Assembly (NCBI RefSeq): GCF_044596045.1
Contig: NZ_CP138995.1
Span: forward strand, 3,162,001 to 3,226,000
Source: Flagellimonas sp947499585
GTDB lineage: Bacteria > Bacteroidota > Bacteroidia > Flavobacteriales > Flavobacteriaceae
Direction of reading: 5' to 3'
DNA length: 64,000 bases
Under the pieces are notes generated by a model. That model saw nothing but the letters and a program-made list of their open reading frames with translations, searched no databases and was not told where the DNA came from. The position numbers were made by a program, and so were the translations under genes. Of the stretch, positions 26,066 through 35,786 are shown in pieces (position 1 is the first letter of the stretch; each line of letters starts with the position of its first letter).

Positions 26066-27064
26066 ATGGAAGAAAAAGAACGACAAGAGGATTCATTACA
26101 GTTTAACTCAAGAGTAGACCTAACCAAATTACAGGAGGCAGTTGCCCAAATAAAATCCGAATTGGGGAAAGTGATCATTGGCCAACAAAATATGATTGAA
26201 TTGCTCATTATTTCAATTCTTTCCAATGGCCACTCACTTATAGAAGGTGTTCCCGGTGTGGCCAAAACGGTAACCGCAAAGCTGTTGGCAAAAACAATGA
26301 ATGTTGATTTTAGCCGTATTCAGTTTACTCCAGATTTAATGCCGAGTGATATTTTGGGAACTTCAATTTTTAATGTAAAAACATCGGAGTTTGAATTTAA
26401 GAAAGGTCCATTGTTTTCCAACATCATTCTAATTGACGAAATCAATCGTGCTCCGGCAAAAACGCAGGCAGCACTATTTGAAGCCATGGCGGAGAGACAA
26501 ATTACCATAGACGGCACAGAATACAGTATGGAACCTCCATTTTTAGTATTCGCCACCCAGAACCCTGTTGAACAAGAAGGCACATATAGGTTACCAGAGG
26601 CGCAATTGGACCGTTTTCTTTTTAAAATCAATGTCCAATACCCAACCCTAGAGGAAGAGGTGGAAATTCTTGAAAGAAAACATGAACAAAAGAATACCCA
26701 GGTAGAACTACTAATAAATTCAATATTGTCTGCAAAGCAAATTGCAGAATATCAAAATACCATAAAGGAAATAATAGCTGAAAAGAACCTAATAAAATAT
26801 ATAGCCTCCATAGTTGACAATACAAGGACCAACGCCAATCTTTATCTTGGGGCATCACCAAGGGCATCAATTGCCATTATGGATGCATCAAAAGCATTGG
26901 CCGCTATAAGTGGGCGGGATTTTATTACACCTGATGATATTAAAAAAGTGGCAACACCTATACTAGCCCATAGGATTATTTTAACCCCAGAAAGAGAAAT
27001 GGAAGGATTAACGGCAGAGCATGTGGTTAAGCAGATTATAGAAAGCATAGAGATTCCTAGATAA
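26066..27064 (+). CDS. MoxR-family AAA+ ATPase
   Basis: A 332-residue ATPase of the MoxR group, thought to act as a chaperone that activates or assembles partner proteins, often those with von Willebrand or DUF58 domains. The Walker A segment is EGVPGVAKTVTAKLLA near residue 58, Walker B is IILIDEINRAPAKTQAALFEAM near residue 122, and the sensor region is FATQNPVEQEGTYRLPEAQ. The C-terminal lid domain ends the protein. It lies between the DUF4350 and DUF58 genes, the standard order. Confidence 0.95.
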   Translation: MEEKERQEDSLQFNSRVDLTKLQEAVAQIKSELGKVIIGQQNMIELLIISILSNGHSLIEGVPGVAKTVTAKLLAKTMNVDFSRIQFTPDLMPSDILGTSIFNVKTSEFEFKKGPLFSNIILIDEINRAPAKTQAALFEAMAERQITIDGTEYSMEPPFLVFATQNPVEQEGTYRLPEAQLDRFLFKINVQYPTLEEEVEILERKHEQKNTQVELLINSILSAKQIAEYQNTIKEIIAEKNLIKYIASIVDNTRTNANLYLGASPRASIAIMDASKALAAISGRDFITPDDIKKVATPILAHRIILTPEREMEGLTAEHVVKQIIESIEIPR

Positions 27065-27076
27065 AAACCATAATCC

Positions 27077-28411
27077 TTGAAAAAACTGTTCAGACATATT
27101 TACTTGCAAAAACGCTTTTTTATAGTGATAACAGCCATTGTATTTGGTTTTTTGCTGTCATACATGGTAGAAAATATTTTTGGGGCGATAAAAGTTTTAT
27201 TCTATGTGTTTACACTCTTACTTATAGTCGATGTGTTATTGCTGTTCACTTCAAAAGGGAAATTGGTAGGCCAACGAATCTTGCCGGACAAACTTTCTAA
27301 CGGAGATGACAATTTAATCCAGCTAGAAATAACAAACACCTACCTTTTTCAGGTCAACACAAAAATAATTGACGAGATACCGTTTCAATTCCAAAAAAGG
27401 GATTTTGGTTTAACCAGTAAGATTGCAAGCGGTGGAAGTAAGAGCTATAACTATATGCTTAGACCAACTGAACGAGGCGTCTATTCTTTTGGCAGTCTAA
27501 ACCTTTTTGCTATTTCCCCAATTGGTTTTCTTGCAAAAAAGTATGAGTTCAATCTGGATCAAAAAGTATCGGTATATCCTTCTTTCCTTCAACTTCAAAA
27601 ATATGACCTCATTGCTTTTACAAATCGCTTACATGAATATGGCCTAAAAAAAATTAGGCGTATTGGACATACCATGGAGTTTGAACAAATTAAAGATTAT
27701 GTTCTAGGGGATGACATTAGAAACATTAATTGGAAAGCTACAGCAAAGAGAAACCAACTAATGGTCAATCAATATCAAGATGAAAAGTCCCAACCCATAT
27801 ATTCTGTTATTGATAAGGGAAGAGTAATGAAGATGCCTTTTGATGAGCTGAGTCTTCTAGATTATGCGATTAATGCAACTTTGGTAATTAGCAATATCGC
27901 AATAAAAAAACACGACAAAGCAGGTATGTTTTCATTCAGTGATAAAATTGAAAACCGCGTTGTTGCTGAACGAAGAAGCTCACAAATGAATTTAATTTTA
28001 GAAACACTCTATAATTTAGAAACCAATTTTATTGAAACTGATTTTAGTAGATTATATATTGATGTCAAAAGAAATCTAAATCAAAGGAGCCTTTTGCTGC
28101 TTTACACAAATTTTGAAACATTGGATGCCCTGCATCGGCAATTACCATATTTACAGGCCATTGCCAAACAACATCTGTTGGTGATCATATTTTTTGAAAA
28201 TACTGAGTTGAATAAATTTGCAACTGAAAAAGCTGAGACAGTACATCAAATTTTTGAACAAACCATTGCTGAGAAATTCATTTACGAGAAAAAACTAATT
28301 GTAAATGAACTTAGAAAATATGGGATACAAACCATTTTGACCAAACCTGAAAACTTGACCATCAATACTATCAATAAATATCTGGAAATTAAAGCAAGAG
28401 GCCTTATCTAG
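27077..28411 (+). CDS. DUF58 domain protein
   Basis: A 444-residue protein with two N-terminal membrane helices (around residues 12-30 and 36-54), an extracytoplasmic beta domain and a cytoplasmic DUF58 region marked by EFEQIKDYVLGDDIRNINWKA near residue 200. The C-terminal half resembles a von Willebrand-type fold (YSVIDKGRVM). It is the last gene of the operon and the expected MoxR partner. The start is TTG at 27077. Its stop lies six bases from the convergent next gene. Confidence 0.9.
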   Translation: MKKLFRHIYLQKRFFIVITAIVFGFLLSYMVENIFGAIKVLFYVFTLLLIVDVLLLFTSKGKLVGQRILPDKLSNGDDNLIQLEITNTYLFQVNTKIIDEIPFQFQKRDFGLTSKIASGGSKSYNYMLRPTERGVYSFGSLNLFAISPIGFLAKKYEFNLDQKVSVYPSFLQLQKYDLIAFTNRLHEYGLKKIRRIGHTMEFEQIKDYVLGDDIRNINWKATAKRNQLMVNQYQDEKSQPIYSVIDKGRVMKMPFDELSLLDYAINATLVISNIAIKKHDKAGMFSFSDKIENRVVAERRSSQMNLILETLYNLETNFIETDFSRLYIDVKRNLNQRSLLLLYTNFETLDALHRQLPYLQAIAKQHLLVIIFFENTELNKFATEKAETVHQIFEQTIAEKFIYEKKLIVNELRKYGIQTILTKPENLTINTINKYLEIKARGLI

Positions 28412-28417
28412 ACCTTC

Positions 28418-28900
28418 TTATTGAGAGTAGTTATTTCTTAAAAATGTTGAAGAAAATCCAAATGAGGTTAGGCTTGGTAGCTCTCCATCGTCAACCAACC
28501 AATTTTTATCTCCCATTTTAACCTGAAAATCATCTGTTTCTATATGTTCCGTTGTAAAACTTCCCCGAAGTCGTTTATTACGTTTTTTAGAAAAGACATC
28601 AATAACAATTCCTACGGTAACTCCCCCTAAAATAGTTGCTAATAAATCGTCATTGTCCCAGCCATTATCTCGTTGGCCAGCATCCACAGTTTCTTTAGCC
28701 AAACCAATTAATGTACTTCCAGCCACTGCTCCTACAAACGTCCAGACTCTATTTCCGTCTGAAGCTTGTTTGGCAATACCGGCTCCGGCCAAACCAAAAA
28801 GACTTCCTCCTAAAAAATGAAGTGCCTTATCACGCTCTATTTGACCATAGAGCTGTGACACAAGTACAAACAACACTAATGTGGGGATTAGTTTTTTCAT
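28418..28900 (-). CDS. YfiM/DUF2279-like envelope protein
   Basis: A 160-residue protein with a signal peptide (MKKLIPTLVLFVLVSQLYGQ). The pattern DKALHFLGGSLFGLAGAG, then GLAKETVDAGQRDNGWDNDDLLATILGG, resembles the YfiM/DUF2279 family: small helical envelope proteins with conserved His, Lys-Glu and Asp residues that may form an enzyme-like site. The last 60 residues are polar. Function unknown. It is convergent with the DUF58 operon. Confidence 0.65.
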   Translation of the reverse strand: MKKLIPTLVLFVLVSQLYGQIERDKALHFLGGSLFGLAGAGIAKQASDGNRVWTFVGAVAGSTLIGLAKETVDAGQRDNGWDNDDLLATILGGVTVGIVIDVFSKKRNKRLRGSFTTEHIETDDFQVKMGDKNWLVDDGELPSLTSFGFSSTFLRNNYSQ

Positions 28901-28932
28901 ATGCCCGGTAAATGTAAAAAAAGTTGGCTACT

Positions 28933-29877
28933 TTAAAAATTTTTAACTGCTTCTCTGGCTTCACCAAATTCTGTCATCAAATTTTTCACGATTTCAGCTA
29001 CGGGTTTAATTTCATGAATCAACCCAGATACTTGTCCAATCTCCAATTCTCCTTCAACAAGGTCACCCTCAAACATTCCACGCTTGGCCCTTGCCCTGCC
29101 CAATAAATTCTTTAAATCTTCAGGTGAAGCACCTTGCTCGTATGCCTTTTGCACATCTTCATAAAATTTATTTTTGAGCAAACGTACCGGAGCTAATTCC
29201 TTTAGGGTTAAATGGGTGTCCCCTTCTTGGGCTGCAACTATTTCTTCTTTAAATAAATCATGTGAGGAACCTTCTTCGCTTGCCGCAAATCGGCTACCTA
29301 ACTGAACGCCATCTGCACCCAATACCATAGTTGCAAGCATGGCTTGCCCAGTGGCAATTCCCCCTGCTGCAATCAACGGAATACTGATTTTTTCTTTCAC
29401 CGAAGGAATCAAGATCAAGGTGGTTGTTTCATCCCTACCATTATGTCCTCCTGCTTCAAATCCTTCAGCTACAATTGCATCAACACCTGCATCTTGTGCT
29501 TTTAATGCAAATTTTACACTGCTGACTACATGTACCACCGTAATTCCATGTTTCTTTAAAAACGCTGTCCATGTTTTTGGGTTTCCAGCAGAGGTAAAAA
29601 CTATTTTTACACCACTGCTCACAATAATTTCCATCAACTCATCAATATTGGGATACAACATTGGAACGTTTACCCCAAAAGGCTTGTCGGTAGCTTTTTG
29701 ACATTTATCAATATGTTCTTTTAACACATCTGGGTACATGCTTCCGGCACCAAGTAATCCAAGGCCTCCTGAATTGGATACTGCGGATGCCAATCGCCAG
29801 CCACTAGCCCAAATCATTCCTCCTTGAACAATTGGATACTTAATTCCGAAAAGCTGCGTGATTCTATTTTGGTCCAT
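28933..29877 (-). CDS. Nitronate monooxygenase / FabK-like flavoprotein
   Basis: A 314-residue FMN-binding TIM barrel of the NMO/FabK superfamily. The N-terminal KYPIVQGGMIWAS, the phosphate-binding EGFEAGGHNGRD and AAGGIATGQAMLA, and the GSRFAASEE segment are typical. It either oxidises nitronates such as propionate-3-nitronate or reduces trans-2-enoyl-ACP like FabK. The motifs alone do not separate the two. It ends two bases from mnmA on the same strand and is likely co-transcribed. Confidence 0.88.
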   Translation of the reverse strand: MDQNRITQLFGIKYPIVQGGMIWASGWRLASAVSNSGGLGLLGAGSMYPDVLKEHIDKCQKATDKPFGVNVPMLYPNIDELMEIIVSSGVKIVFTSAGNPKTWTAFLKKHGITVVHVVSSVKFALKAQDAGVDAIVAEGFEAGGHNGRDETTTLILIPSVKEKISIPLIAAGGIATGQAMLATMVLGADGVQLGSRFAASEEGSSHDLFKEEIVAAQEGDTHLTLKELAPVRLLKNKFYEDVQKAYEQGASPEDLKNLLGRARAKRGMFEGDLVEGELEIGQVSGLIHEIKPVAEIVKNLMTEFGEAREAVKNF

Positions 29878-29879
29878 AC

Positions 29880-31079
29880 TTATGAAATGACTCCTGAGCC
29901 GATAAGTTCATCAGCAATATACCAAGCCACAAACTGACCTTCTGTAATAGCGGATTGTTTTTCTTTAAAATCTACATAAAGTCCACCATCTGTTTTGTAC
30001 AGCGTAGCTTGTTGCAAGGGTTGTCTATATCGGATTCTTGCCATAACCTCCATGGTTTCATCAACACTTAAAGCTAGATTCTTTCTAACCCAATGTAATT
30101 CGTTATCATGTACAAAAAGTGTATGTCTTAATAAGCCGGGGTGTGATTTACCTTGACCGGTGTAGATAATGTTTTTATCAACATCGGTATCAATCACAAA
30201 CAGGGGTTCTTTGGTTCCCCCAACATTCAACCCTTTACGTTGTCCAATAGTAAAATAATGAGCTCCTTGATGCTCCCCCACTACTTTTCCATCAGCTTCT
30301 GAATAAGATGGCTTTTCAGCATGAAAGGCAAGTTCCGCAGTTTTAGAATCGAACTTTGGGACACTCATATTAAACTGCTGGGCATCGTAAGGAACCTCAA
30401 CAATTACACCTTTTTGGGGCTTTAATTTTTGTTGCAAGAATTCGGGCAAATGTACTTTTCCGATAAAGCATAGTCCTTGTGAATCTTTTTTATCCGCCGT
30501 TATCAAATCATTTTCTGTTGCAATCCTTCTTACCTCAGGTTTTGTGAGTTCACCAATTGGAAACAGCGTTTTTGAAAGCTGTTCTTGGGACAACTGGCAC
30601 AGAAAATAAGATTGGTCTTTCTTACCATCTACTCCTGCTAAGAGTTGATATGTTTCAATACCATATTCATTTTGTATAATGCCCTTTCTGCAGTAGTGTC
30701 CGGTGGCAACATAATCTGCCCCCAACTGCAATGCAATTTTCATGAACACATCAAACTTTATCTCGCGATTGCAAAGTACATCTGGATTAGGTGTTCTTCC
30801 CCTTTCATACTCATTGAACATATAGTCTACTATACGTTCTTTATATTCAACGCTTAAATCTACCGTCTGAAATGGAATTCCCAATTTATCAGCAACGATC
30901 AGTGCATCATTACTATCTTCTACCCACGGGCATTCTTCTGAAATAATCACAGAATCATCATGCCAATTTTTCATAAACAACCCAATGACCTCGTACCCCT
31001 GCTCTTTTAATAGATAAGCAGAAACACTTGAATCCACACCCCCAGAAAGTCCAATGACAACTTTTTTCATCATGCTCAT
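29880..31079 (-). CDS. mnmA: tRNA-specific 2-thiouridylase
   Basis: Adds sulfur to U34 of tRNA Lys, Glu and Gln. The PP-loop GLSGGVDSSVSAYLL is at the N-terminus, the catalytic Cys in NPDVLCNREIKF and the second in SQGLCFIGKV. The C-terminal beta-barrel binds tRNA. It has 399 residues from the ATG at 31079. A start at 31070 (MKKVVIG) is equally plausible, because the -7 box ends only nine bases before 31079. Confidence 0.95.
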   Translation of the reverse strand: MSMMKKVVIGLSGGVDSSVSAYLLKEQGYEVIGLFMKNWHDDSVIISEECPWVEDSNDALIVADKLGIPFQTVDLSVEYKERIVDYMFNEYERGRTPNPDVLCNREIKFDVFMKIALQLGADYVATGHYCRKGIIQNEYGIETYQLLAGVDGKKDQSYFLCQLSQEQLSKTLFPIGELTKPEVRRIATENDLITADKKDSQGLCFIGKVHLPEFLQQKLKPQKGVIVEVPYDAQQFNMSVPKFDSKTAELAFHAEKPSYSEADGKVVGEHQGAHYFTIGQRKGLNVGGTKEPLFVIDTDVDKNIIYTGQGKSHPGLLRHTLFVHDNELHWVRKNLALSVDETMEVMARIRYRQPLQQATLYKTDGGLYVDFKEKQSAITEGQFVAWYIADELIGSGVIS

Positions 31080-31520
31080 TTAGCCCTGCAAAAGTACAAA
31101 AAGGTCACGATTTATACTACCTGAGTCATAACCATATTATTTAGAATCACGCCGGTAAAATTCCAAGAAAAGATTAGCTCTAATCAATCTGAAAAAGCGA
31201 CATAAGGCAGAAAAATACTTATTCATTTTGATTAAATAATTACGTGAAATATTAGACAAAGTAAAAAAGTTGTGAAAATTTACAAAAACGAATTCAAACT
31301 ATAGATTGCTTTAAATCCAAAACTGTTTTAAAAGAAAATATGTATTGTGCAAAGCATATTTAAAGACTTTTTATGATTGATATTCATAAATAACATGTAT
31401 TATCATCGATGATGAATGCTAAAATTGTTAAACTTTTTATAAAAAAAGTTAAACAGAAAGCAACCTATTTTGTTTAATAACATCTTTACAACATTAAACA
31501 ACATAAAATCATTTATACCC
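31080..31520. other. 441-bp gene-free stretch between mnmA and the first fasciclin gene
   Basis: No credible reading frame was found. At the left is the mnmA -7 box TACTTTTG on the minus strand (31089-31096). At the right, GTTAAAC occurs twice in direct orientation 21 bp apart (31427-31433 and 31448-31454), enclosing a palindrome AACTTTTT...AAAAAGTT. The remainder is very AT-rich. It probably carries the upstream control region and 5' leader of the fasciclin gene. Confidence 0.6.
31089..31096 (-). promoter_or_regulatory. -7 box of mnmA
   Basis: TACTTTTG on the minus strand is a perfect Bacteroidota -7 box. The predicted initiation point is within a few bases of the possible ATGs at 31079 and 31070. 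No TTG is visible at the normal distance. Confidence 0.5.
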
Positions 31521-33407
31521 ATGAAAGCACTAATGAAATTATCCCGATTAACCTTATTGGTTTTCACCCTGATTCTTACATCCTGTTCGGATGATGACGA
31601 CAATTCAACACCAGTTGTACCCTCAAGTAACATCGTAGAAGCTGCCATTGCTACTGCAGACTTAAGCAGCTTGGTAAGTGCCCTTCAAAAAGCTGATGAA
31701 AGCGCCGACAACGATTTAGTTAGTGCTTTAAGTGGTGATGGCCCTTTCACGGTCTTTGCACCTACCAACGCTGCATTTGCAGGTTTGTTTGCACAATTGG
31801 ACGGATTTGATTCTTTGGATGATTTTAGCACCCAAGAACTTCAAAACCTATTGGCTACCATTCTAACATACCACGTTATTTCTGGTACAGGTGCGCTTTC
31901 TTCTGATTTAAGTGATGGTCAAACTTTGACAACACTTCAAGGAGGTACTCTAGATGTTTCCACGCAAGGTGGTGTCTTTATTGGTGATGCTACAGACGTA
32001 GATGCCGAAGTGACCACTGCAAATGTTGAAACCACAAACGGTGTGGTACACATTATTAACAAAGTACTGTTGCCACAGCCTATTTTGGATGAATTGGCCG
32101 ACATCATTTTGATTCCTATAACAGATTTAGCCCTTGGAAATGAAAATCTTCAAAGTTTAGTAGCAGCTTTGACCGCAGCTAACGGAGACTTACCAACAGT
32201 ACTAAGAGGTGATGGTCCTTTTACGGTATTGGCACCTTCAGATGATGCTTTTACAACTTTCTTGGATGGAGCTGAACTAGGCGATATTCCAGTTGATGTT
32301 TTAACCAATGTTTTACTAAATCACGTTATTAGTGGTGAGTTGATGGCTGCAGATTTAATTGCTTTAGGCTCTGGATATACCAATACGCTTGCAACAGGTG
32401 CAGGTGATGAAAACATTAGTATTTTCTTTGATACTGCTGATGGCGTTGTGTTCAATGCAGCATCAACGGTTGAAACTCCAAATGTAAAAGCATTAAATGG
32501 TGTAGTGCATGTAGTAGACGCAGTTATAGATATACCAAATATTGTGGATCATGCATTGGCCAATCCAGCCCTTACTTCTTTAGTAGCTGCACTTACTGAT
32601 GGTGGAAATACTACTTTCACAGATCTATTATCCAATGATGAAGAGGTATTTACTGTCTTTGCGCCAGTAAATGATGCATTTGGTGCATTTACAAATCCAA
32701 ATTCCAATGATATTAATGATATCCTTTCCAATCATGTAATTGTTGGCGCGGCGGCATTTTCATCAGGATTGACAAATTCTTATGTAAACACTGCTGCTGA
32801 ATTTGCTACTGATGAAAATTTAAGTCTTTACATTAATACAGATGATGGCGTTACTTTAAATGGCATAAGTAACGTTGCCATTGCAGATATTGTAGCTTCC
32901 AACGGAGTTATTCATGCTGTAGATGTTGTAATCGATTTGCCAACAGTAGTTACTTTCGCAACAGCGAATCCAAACTTTGATTCTTTAGTAGCTGCTTTGA
33001 CCACTGAAGGTCAACCCGATTTTGTTACAACATTGCAAGGTAATGGTCCATTTACTGTTTTCGCTCCAACTAATGATGCGTTCCAAGCACTTTTGGATAG
33101 CAATGATATGTGGAACGGATTACCCGATATCGACTCTGGTTTATTGACCAGTGTTTTACAACACCACGTGATTTCCGGAGCCAATATACGCTCGGGAGAC
33201 TTAACTCCTAATGGCGATACTGTCACTCCTGCAACCTTGGAAGGAGATAGTTTTACCATAACATTACCTGGCACCGATGGCAATATTGCTAACGTTACCG
33301 ATGGTGCTGGCAATATGGGTATTGGTATTGATGCCGTGGATGTTCAAGCCGTAAATGGTGTTATTCATGTATTGGATGCTGTATTACTTCCAGATACTAC
33401 AAATTAA
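31521..33407 (+). CDS. Lipoprotein with four fasciclin (FAS1) domains
   Basis: A 628-residue surface lipoprotein with four tandem FAS1 domains, an adhesion-type fold that binds other surface polymers. The start at 31521 gives the lipoprotein signal MKALMKLSRLTLLVFTLILTSC. An in-frame TTG 51 bases earlier would not. The H1 motif of each domain is visible near residues 74, 232, 375 and 509 (FTVFAPTNAAF, FTVLAPSDDAF, FTVFAPVNDAF, FTVFAPTNDAF), with H2 motifs such as NGVVHIINKVLLP. The third domain is the most divergent. A paralogue follows after a strong terminator. Confidence 0.93.
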   Translation: MKALMKLSRLTLLVFTLILTSCSDDDDNSTPVVPSSNIVEAAIATADLSSLVSALQKADESADNDLVSALSGDGPFTVFAPTNAAFAGLFAQLDGFDSLDDFSTQELQNLLATILTYHVISGTGALSSDLSDGQTLTTLQGGTLDVSTQGGVFIGDATDVDAEVTTANVETTNGVVHIINKVLLPQPILDELADIILIPITDLALGNENLQSLVAALTAANGDLPTVLRGDGPFTVLAPSDDAFTTFLDGAELGDIPVDVLTNVLLNHVISGELMAADLIALGSGYTNTLATGAGDENISIFFDTADGVVFNAASTVETPNVKALNGVVHVVDAVIDIPNIVDHALANPALTSLVAALTDGGNTTFTDLLSNDEEVFTVFAPVNDAFGAFTNPNSNDINDILSNHVIVGAAAFSSGLTNSYVNTAAEFATDENLSLYINTDDGVTLNGISNVAIADIVASNGVIHAVDVVIDLPTVVTFATANPNFDSLVAALTTEGQPDFVTTLQGNGPFTVFAPTNDAFQALLDSNDMWNGLPDIDSGLLTSVLQHHVISGANIRSGDLTPNGDTVTPATLEGDSFTITLPGTDGNIANVTDGAGNMGIGIDAVDVQAVNGVIHVLDAVLLPDTTN

Positions 33408-33411
33408 TTAT

Positions 33412-33450
33412 AAAAAGAGGGCCATTTTGAGAACAATGGCCCTCTTTTTT
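33412..33450 (+). terminator. Strong terminator between the two fasciclin genes
   Basis: A 15-bp perfect stem (33412-33426 with 33435-33449, core GAGGGCCATT) surrounds an eight-base loop and ends in TTTTTT. It lies directly after the first fasciclin gene. Confidence 0.92.
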
Positions 33451-33484
33451 CACTTCAACAATTAACCCTTAACCCTTTTTGAAA

Positions 33485-35518
33485 ATGAAAAAGACACTAC
33501 AACTAAAGAGCTATTTTTTATTGATGGTTCTAACGATATTTACATTCTCATCATGCGATGACGAAGAAGACCAAACCGCATTCAACACACGCAACGATGT
33601 TCAAAGTAATATTGTACAAACTGCACAAGCTACTGATGCATTAAGTTCCCTTGTAGCTGCATTGACAAAAGCAGATGAAAATGAAGGATCAGATTTAATT
33701 GGAGCCTTAAGCGGCAATGGCCCTTTTACCGTATTTGCCCCTACAAATGATGCCTTTACAGCCTTATTATCTGGTTTAGATGGTTTTGAATCCTTAGAGG
33801 ATTTTGACACTCCTGAAGAAAAAGCATTATTGGCTACGATCCTAAAATATCATGTTGTTTCTGGGGTTGCAGCGGCCTCAACCGACCTTAGCGATGGTCA
33901 AACCATTACTACTTTACAAGGAGAAAATGTTACTATAAGCCTAGATGGAGGAGTTTTTGTTTCGGATGTTACAGATACAGATGCTGAGGTAGTAATCCCC
34001 AATGTAAATGCTTCCAACGGAATAGTACATGTAATTAACAAAGTGCTATTGCCACAAGAAATTATTGATGCACTTAGTGGTGGTGGAGAAGAAGAAGAAG
34101 GGAAGACTTTGGTTGAAATTGTGGTTGAAACAGAAGCCTTATCACTTTTAGAAGTGGCTGTCATTAAAGCTGGCTTGGTTGATACACTAAACAGCGAAGG
34201 CCCCTTTACTGTATTTGCTCCAACAGATGATGCTTTTGTAGCGTTATTGGATATTTTAGGTGATGATTATACTTCATTAGAGGATTTTGATACCGATGAG
34301 GAGCTAGCGCTTCTTACAAATATATTACTGTATCATGTGGTTCCTGCCAAAGTTTTAGAAGCTGATTTGGCAGTTGGTGAAGTGCCCACTGCTTTTACGG
34401 GCAATTCAATAGCTGTTATTGAAAAAGATGGAGGTTTTGTTATCGGTGATGCTTCAGAAGTGGATGCTACCATTACAGGAACGGATATTATGGCCTCCAA
34501 CGGAGTAGCGCATACCATAAACAAGGTATTACTTCCTCAAGCCGCTTTGGATTTTGTTGCACAACTACAATTAAAGAACATAGTAGAAATTGCAATAGAG
34601 ACCAACGACCTAAGCCTATTGGTAAAGGCATTGCAAACAGCCAACGCTGGACTGGTAGAAACCTTGAGCGGAGTTGGGCCATTTACTGTTTTTGCCCCAA
34701 CAAATGTAGCTTTTGAAGAGCTTTTGGATATTCTGGGAGATGACTTTCATAGCTTAGAAGATTTTGATACCCCTGAAGAGATTGATATTTTAGTAAAAGT
34801 GCTAACCTATCATGTAGTGGCAGGGACCGCGGCTTTCTCAACAGATTTGTCCAACGGGCAACAAATTGAAACTTTCCAAGGCGAAAATGTTGGAATCAAT
34901 ATAAAAAATGGAACTGTACATATTGAAGATGCCACAGATACTAATGCGACAGTTGTTTTGCCAGACGTAGAAGCAAGTAATGGTGTGGTACATATAATTA
35001 ACAAAGTATTATTACCACAAGAAGTTTTGGATATCTTATTTCCTCCTACCCCTAATATTGTACAATTAGCACAATCTGTAGATGATCTTAGTTTATTGGT
35101 AGAGGCTTTAATCCAAGCCGATGCTGATCTTGTAGGAGTATTGAGTGGTGATGGTCCTTTTACCGTATTTGCTCCTACAAATAAAGCTTTTCAAAATTTA
35201 TTGCATGCCTTAGGAAATCAATACAACAGTCTTGAAGACTTTGATACTGCACAGGAAAAAGCTTTATTGGCTAAAATATTGACCTATCATGTGGTGGCTG
35301 GAAGCGCAGTGGCTTCTTCTGATTTGTATAATCATCAAAGATTAAGAACTGTACAAGGTGAATCTTTATTTGCAATTATTAACCATGGAGTCTTTATAAG
35401 AGACAAAACCCATGTAGATGCCAAAGTAGTTGGCGCAGATAATGTTGCAAGCAATGGTATTGTACATATTGTAGATAAAGTTCTTTTACCTCAAGAAGTT
35501 TTGGATGCACTGCACTAA
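33485..35518 (+). CDS. Secreted/lipoprotein with four fasciclin (FAS1) domains
   Basis: A 678-residue paralogue of the preceding gene. The start ATG at 33485 follows an in-frame TTG six bases earlier. The signal peptide is MKKTLQLKSYFLLMVLTIFTFSSC with a lipobox Cys near residue 24. Four FAS1 domains have H1 motifs near residues 79, 239, 398 and 557 (FTVFAPTNDAF, FTVFAPTDDAF, FTVFAPTNVAF, FTVFAPTNKAF). Domains 1 and 2 are joined by a Gly/Glu linker (SGGGEEEEGK). The domains here resemble each other more closely than those of the first protein. It has its own terminator. Confidence 0.92.
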   Translation: MKKTLQLKSYFLLMVLTIFTFSSCDDEEDQTAFNTRNDVQSNIVQTAQATDALSSLVAALTKADENEGSDLIGALSGNGPFTVFAPTNDAFTALLSGLDGFESLEDFDTPEEKALLATILKYHVVSGVAAASTDLSDGQTITTLQGENVTISLDGGVFVSDVTDTDAEVVIPNVNASNGIVHVINKVLLPQEIIDALSGGGEEEEGKTLVEIVVETEALSLLEVAVIKAGLVDTLNSEGPFTVFAPTDDAFVALLDILGDDYTSLEDFDTDEELALLTNILLYHVVPAKVLEADLAVGEVPTAFTGNSIAVIEKDGGFVIGDASEVDATITGTDIMASNGVAHTINKVLLPQAALDFVAQLQLKNIVEIAIETNDLSLLVKALQTANAGLVETLSGVGPFTVFAPTNVAFEELLDILGDDFHSLEDFDTPEEIDILVKVLTYHVVAGTAAFSTDLSNGQQIETFQGENVGINIKNGTVHIEDATDTNATVVLPDVEASNGVVHIINKVLLPQEVLDILFPPTPNIVQLAQSVDDLSLLVEALIQADADLVGVLSGDGPFTVFAPTNKAFQNLLHALGNQYNSLEDFDTAQEKALLAKILTYHVVAGSAVASSDLYNHQRLRTVQGESLFAIINHGVFIRDKTHVDAKVVGADNVASNGIVHIVDKVLLPQEVLDALH

Positions 35519-35563
35519 TCTTAACAAATTAAATTTATAATTTTGTAGGCTTTTTATTACTAA

Positions 35564-35600
35564 AAACTCCTTTGATTTTAATCAAGGGAGTTTCTTTTTT
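35564..35600 (+). terminator. Terminator of the second fasciclin gene
   Basis: Bases 35564-35577 pair with 35580-35593 (core CTCCTTTGATT) with one wobble, followed by TTTCTTTTTTTT. It lies about 45 bp after the stop. Confidence 0.85.
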
Positions 35601-35752
35601 TTATAGGGGTTTACCGTTCGTCGATGACACATCAAAAGAGGTCTCTTTACCATACAAAAACACCCCCTTTGACAACTATTAATTTTTTAGGCAAGTATTA
35701 TGTCACATCTTTGAAGTCCCAAATCTTTCCAAACTATACCTAATCAGTGGTG

Positions 35753-35786
35753 AAAGCTCCCCCAAATTCTGGGGGAGTTTTTATTT
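35753..35786. terminator. Hairpin downstream of yidC, possibly ending a short RNA
   Basis: CTCCCCC (35757-35763) pairs with GGGGGAG (35771-35777) around a seven-base loop. On the plus strand it is followed by TTTTTATTTT, an ideal U-tract. On the minus strand it lies 15 bp past the yidC stop but has only three T after the stem. It may serve yidC, or it may end a short plus-strand transcript from a -7-like CATCTTTG at 35706-35713. Confidence 0.6.

Noticed and set aside
31470..31520. Upstream TTG extension of the first fasciclin gene
   Set aside because: It would bury the lipoprotein signal 17 residues inside the protein. ATG 31521 gives a normal signal.
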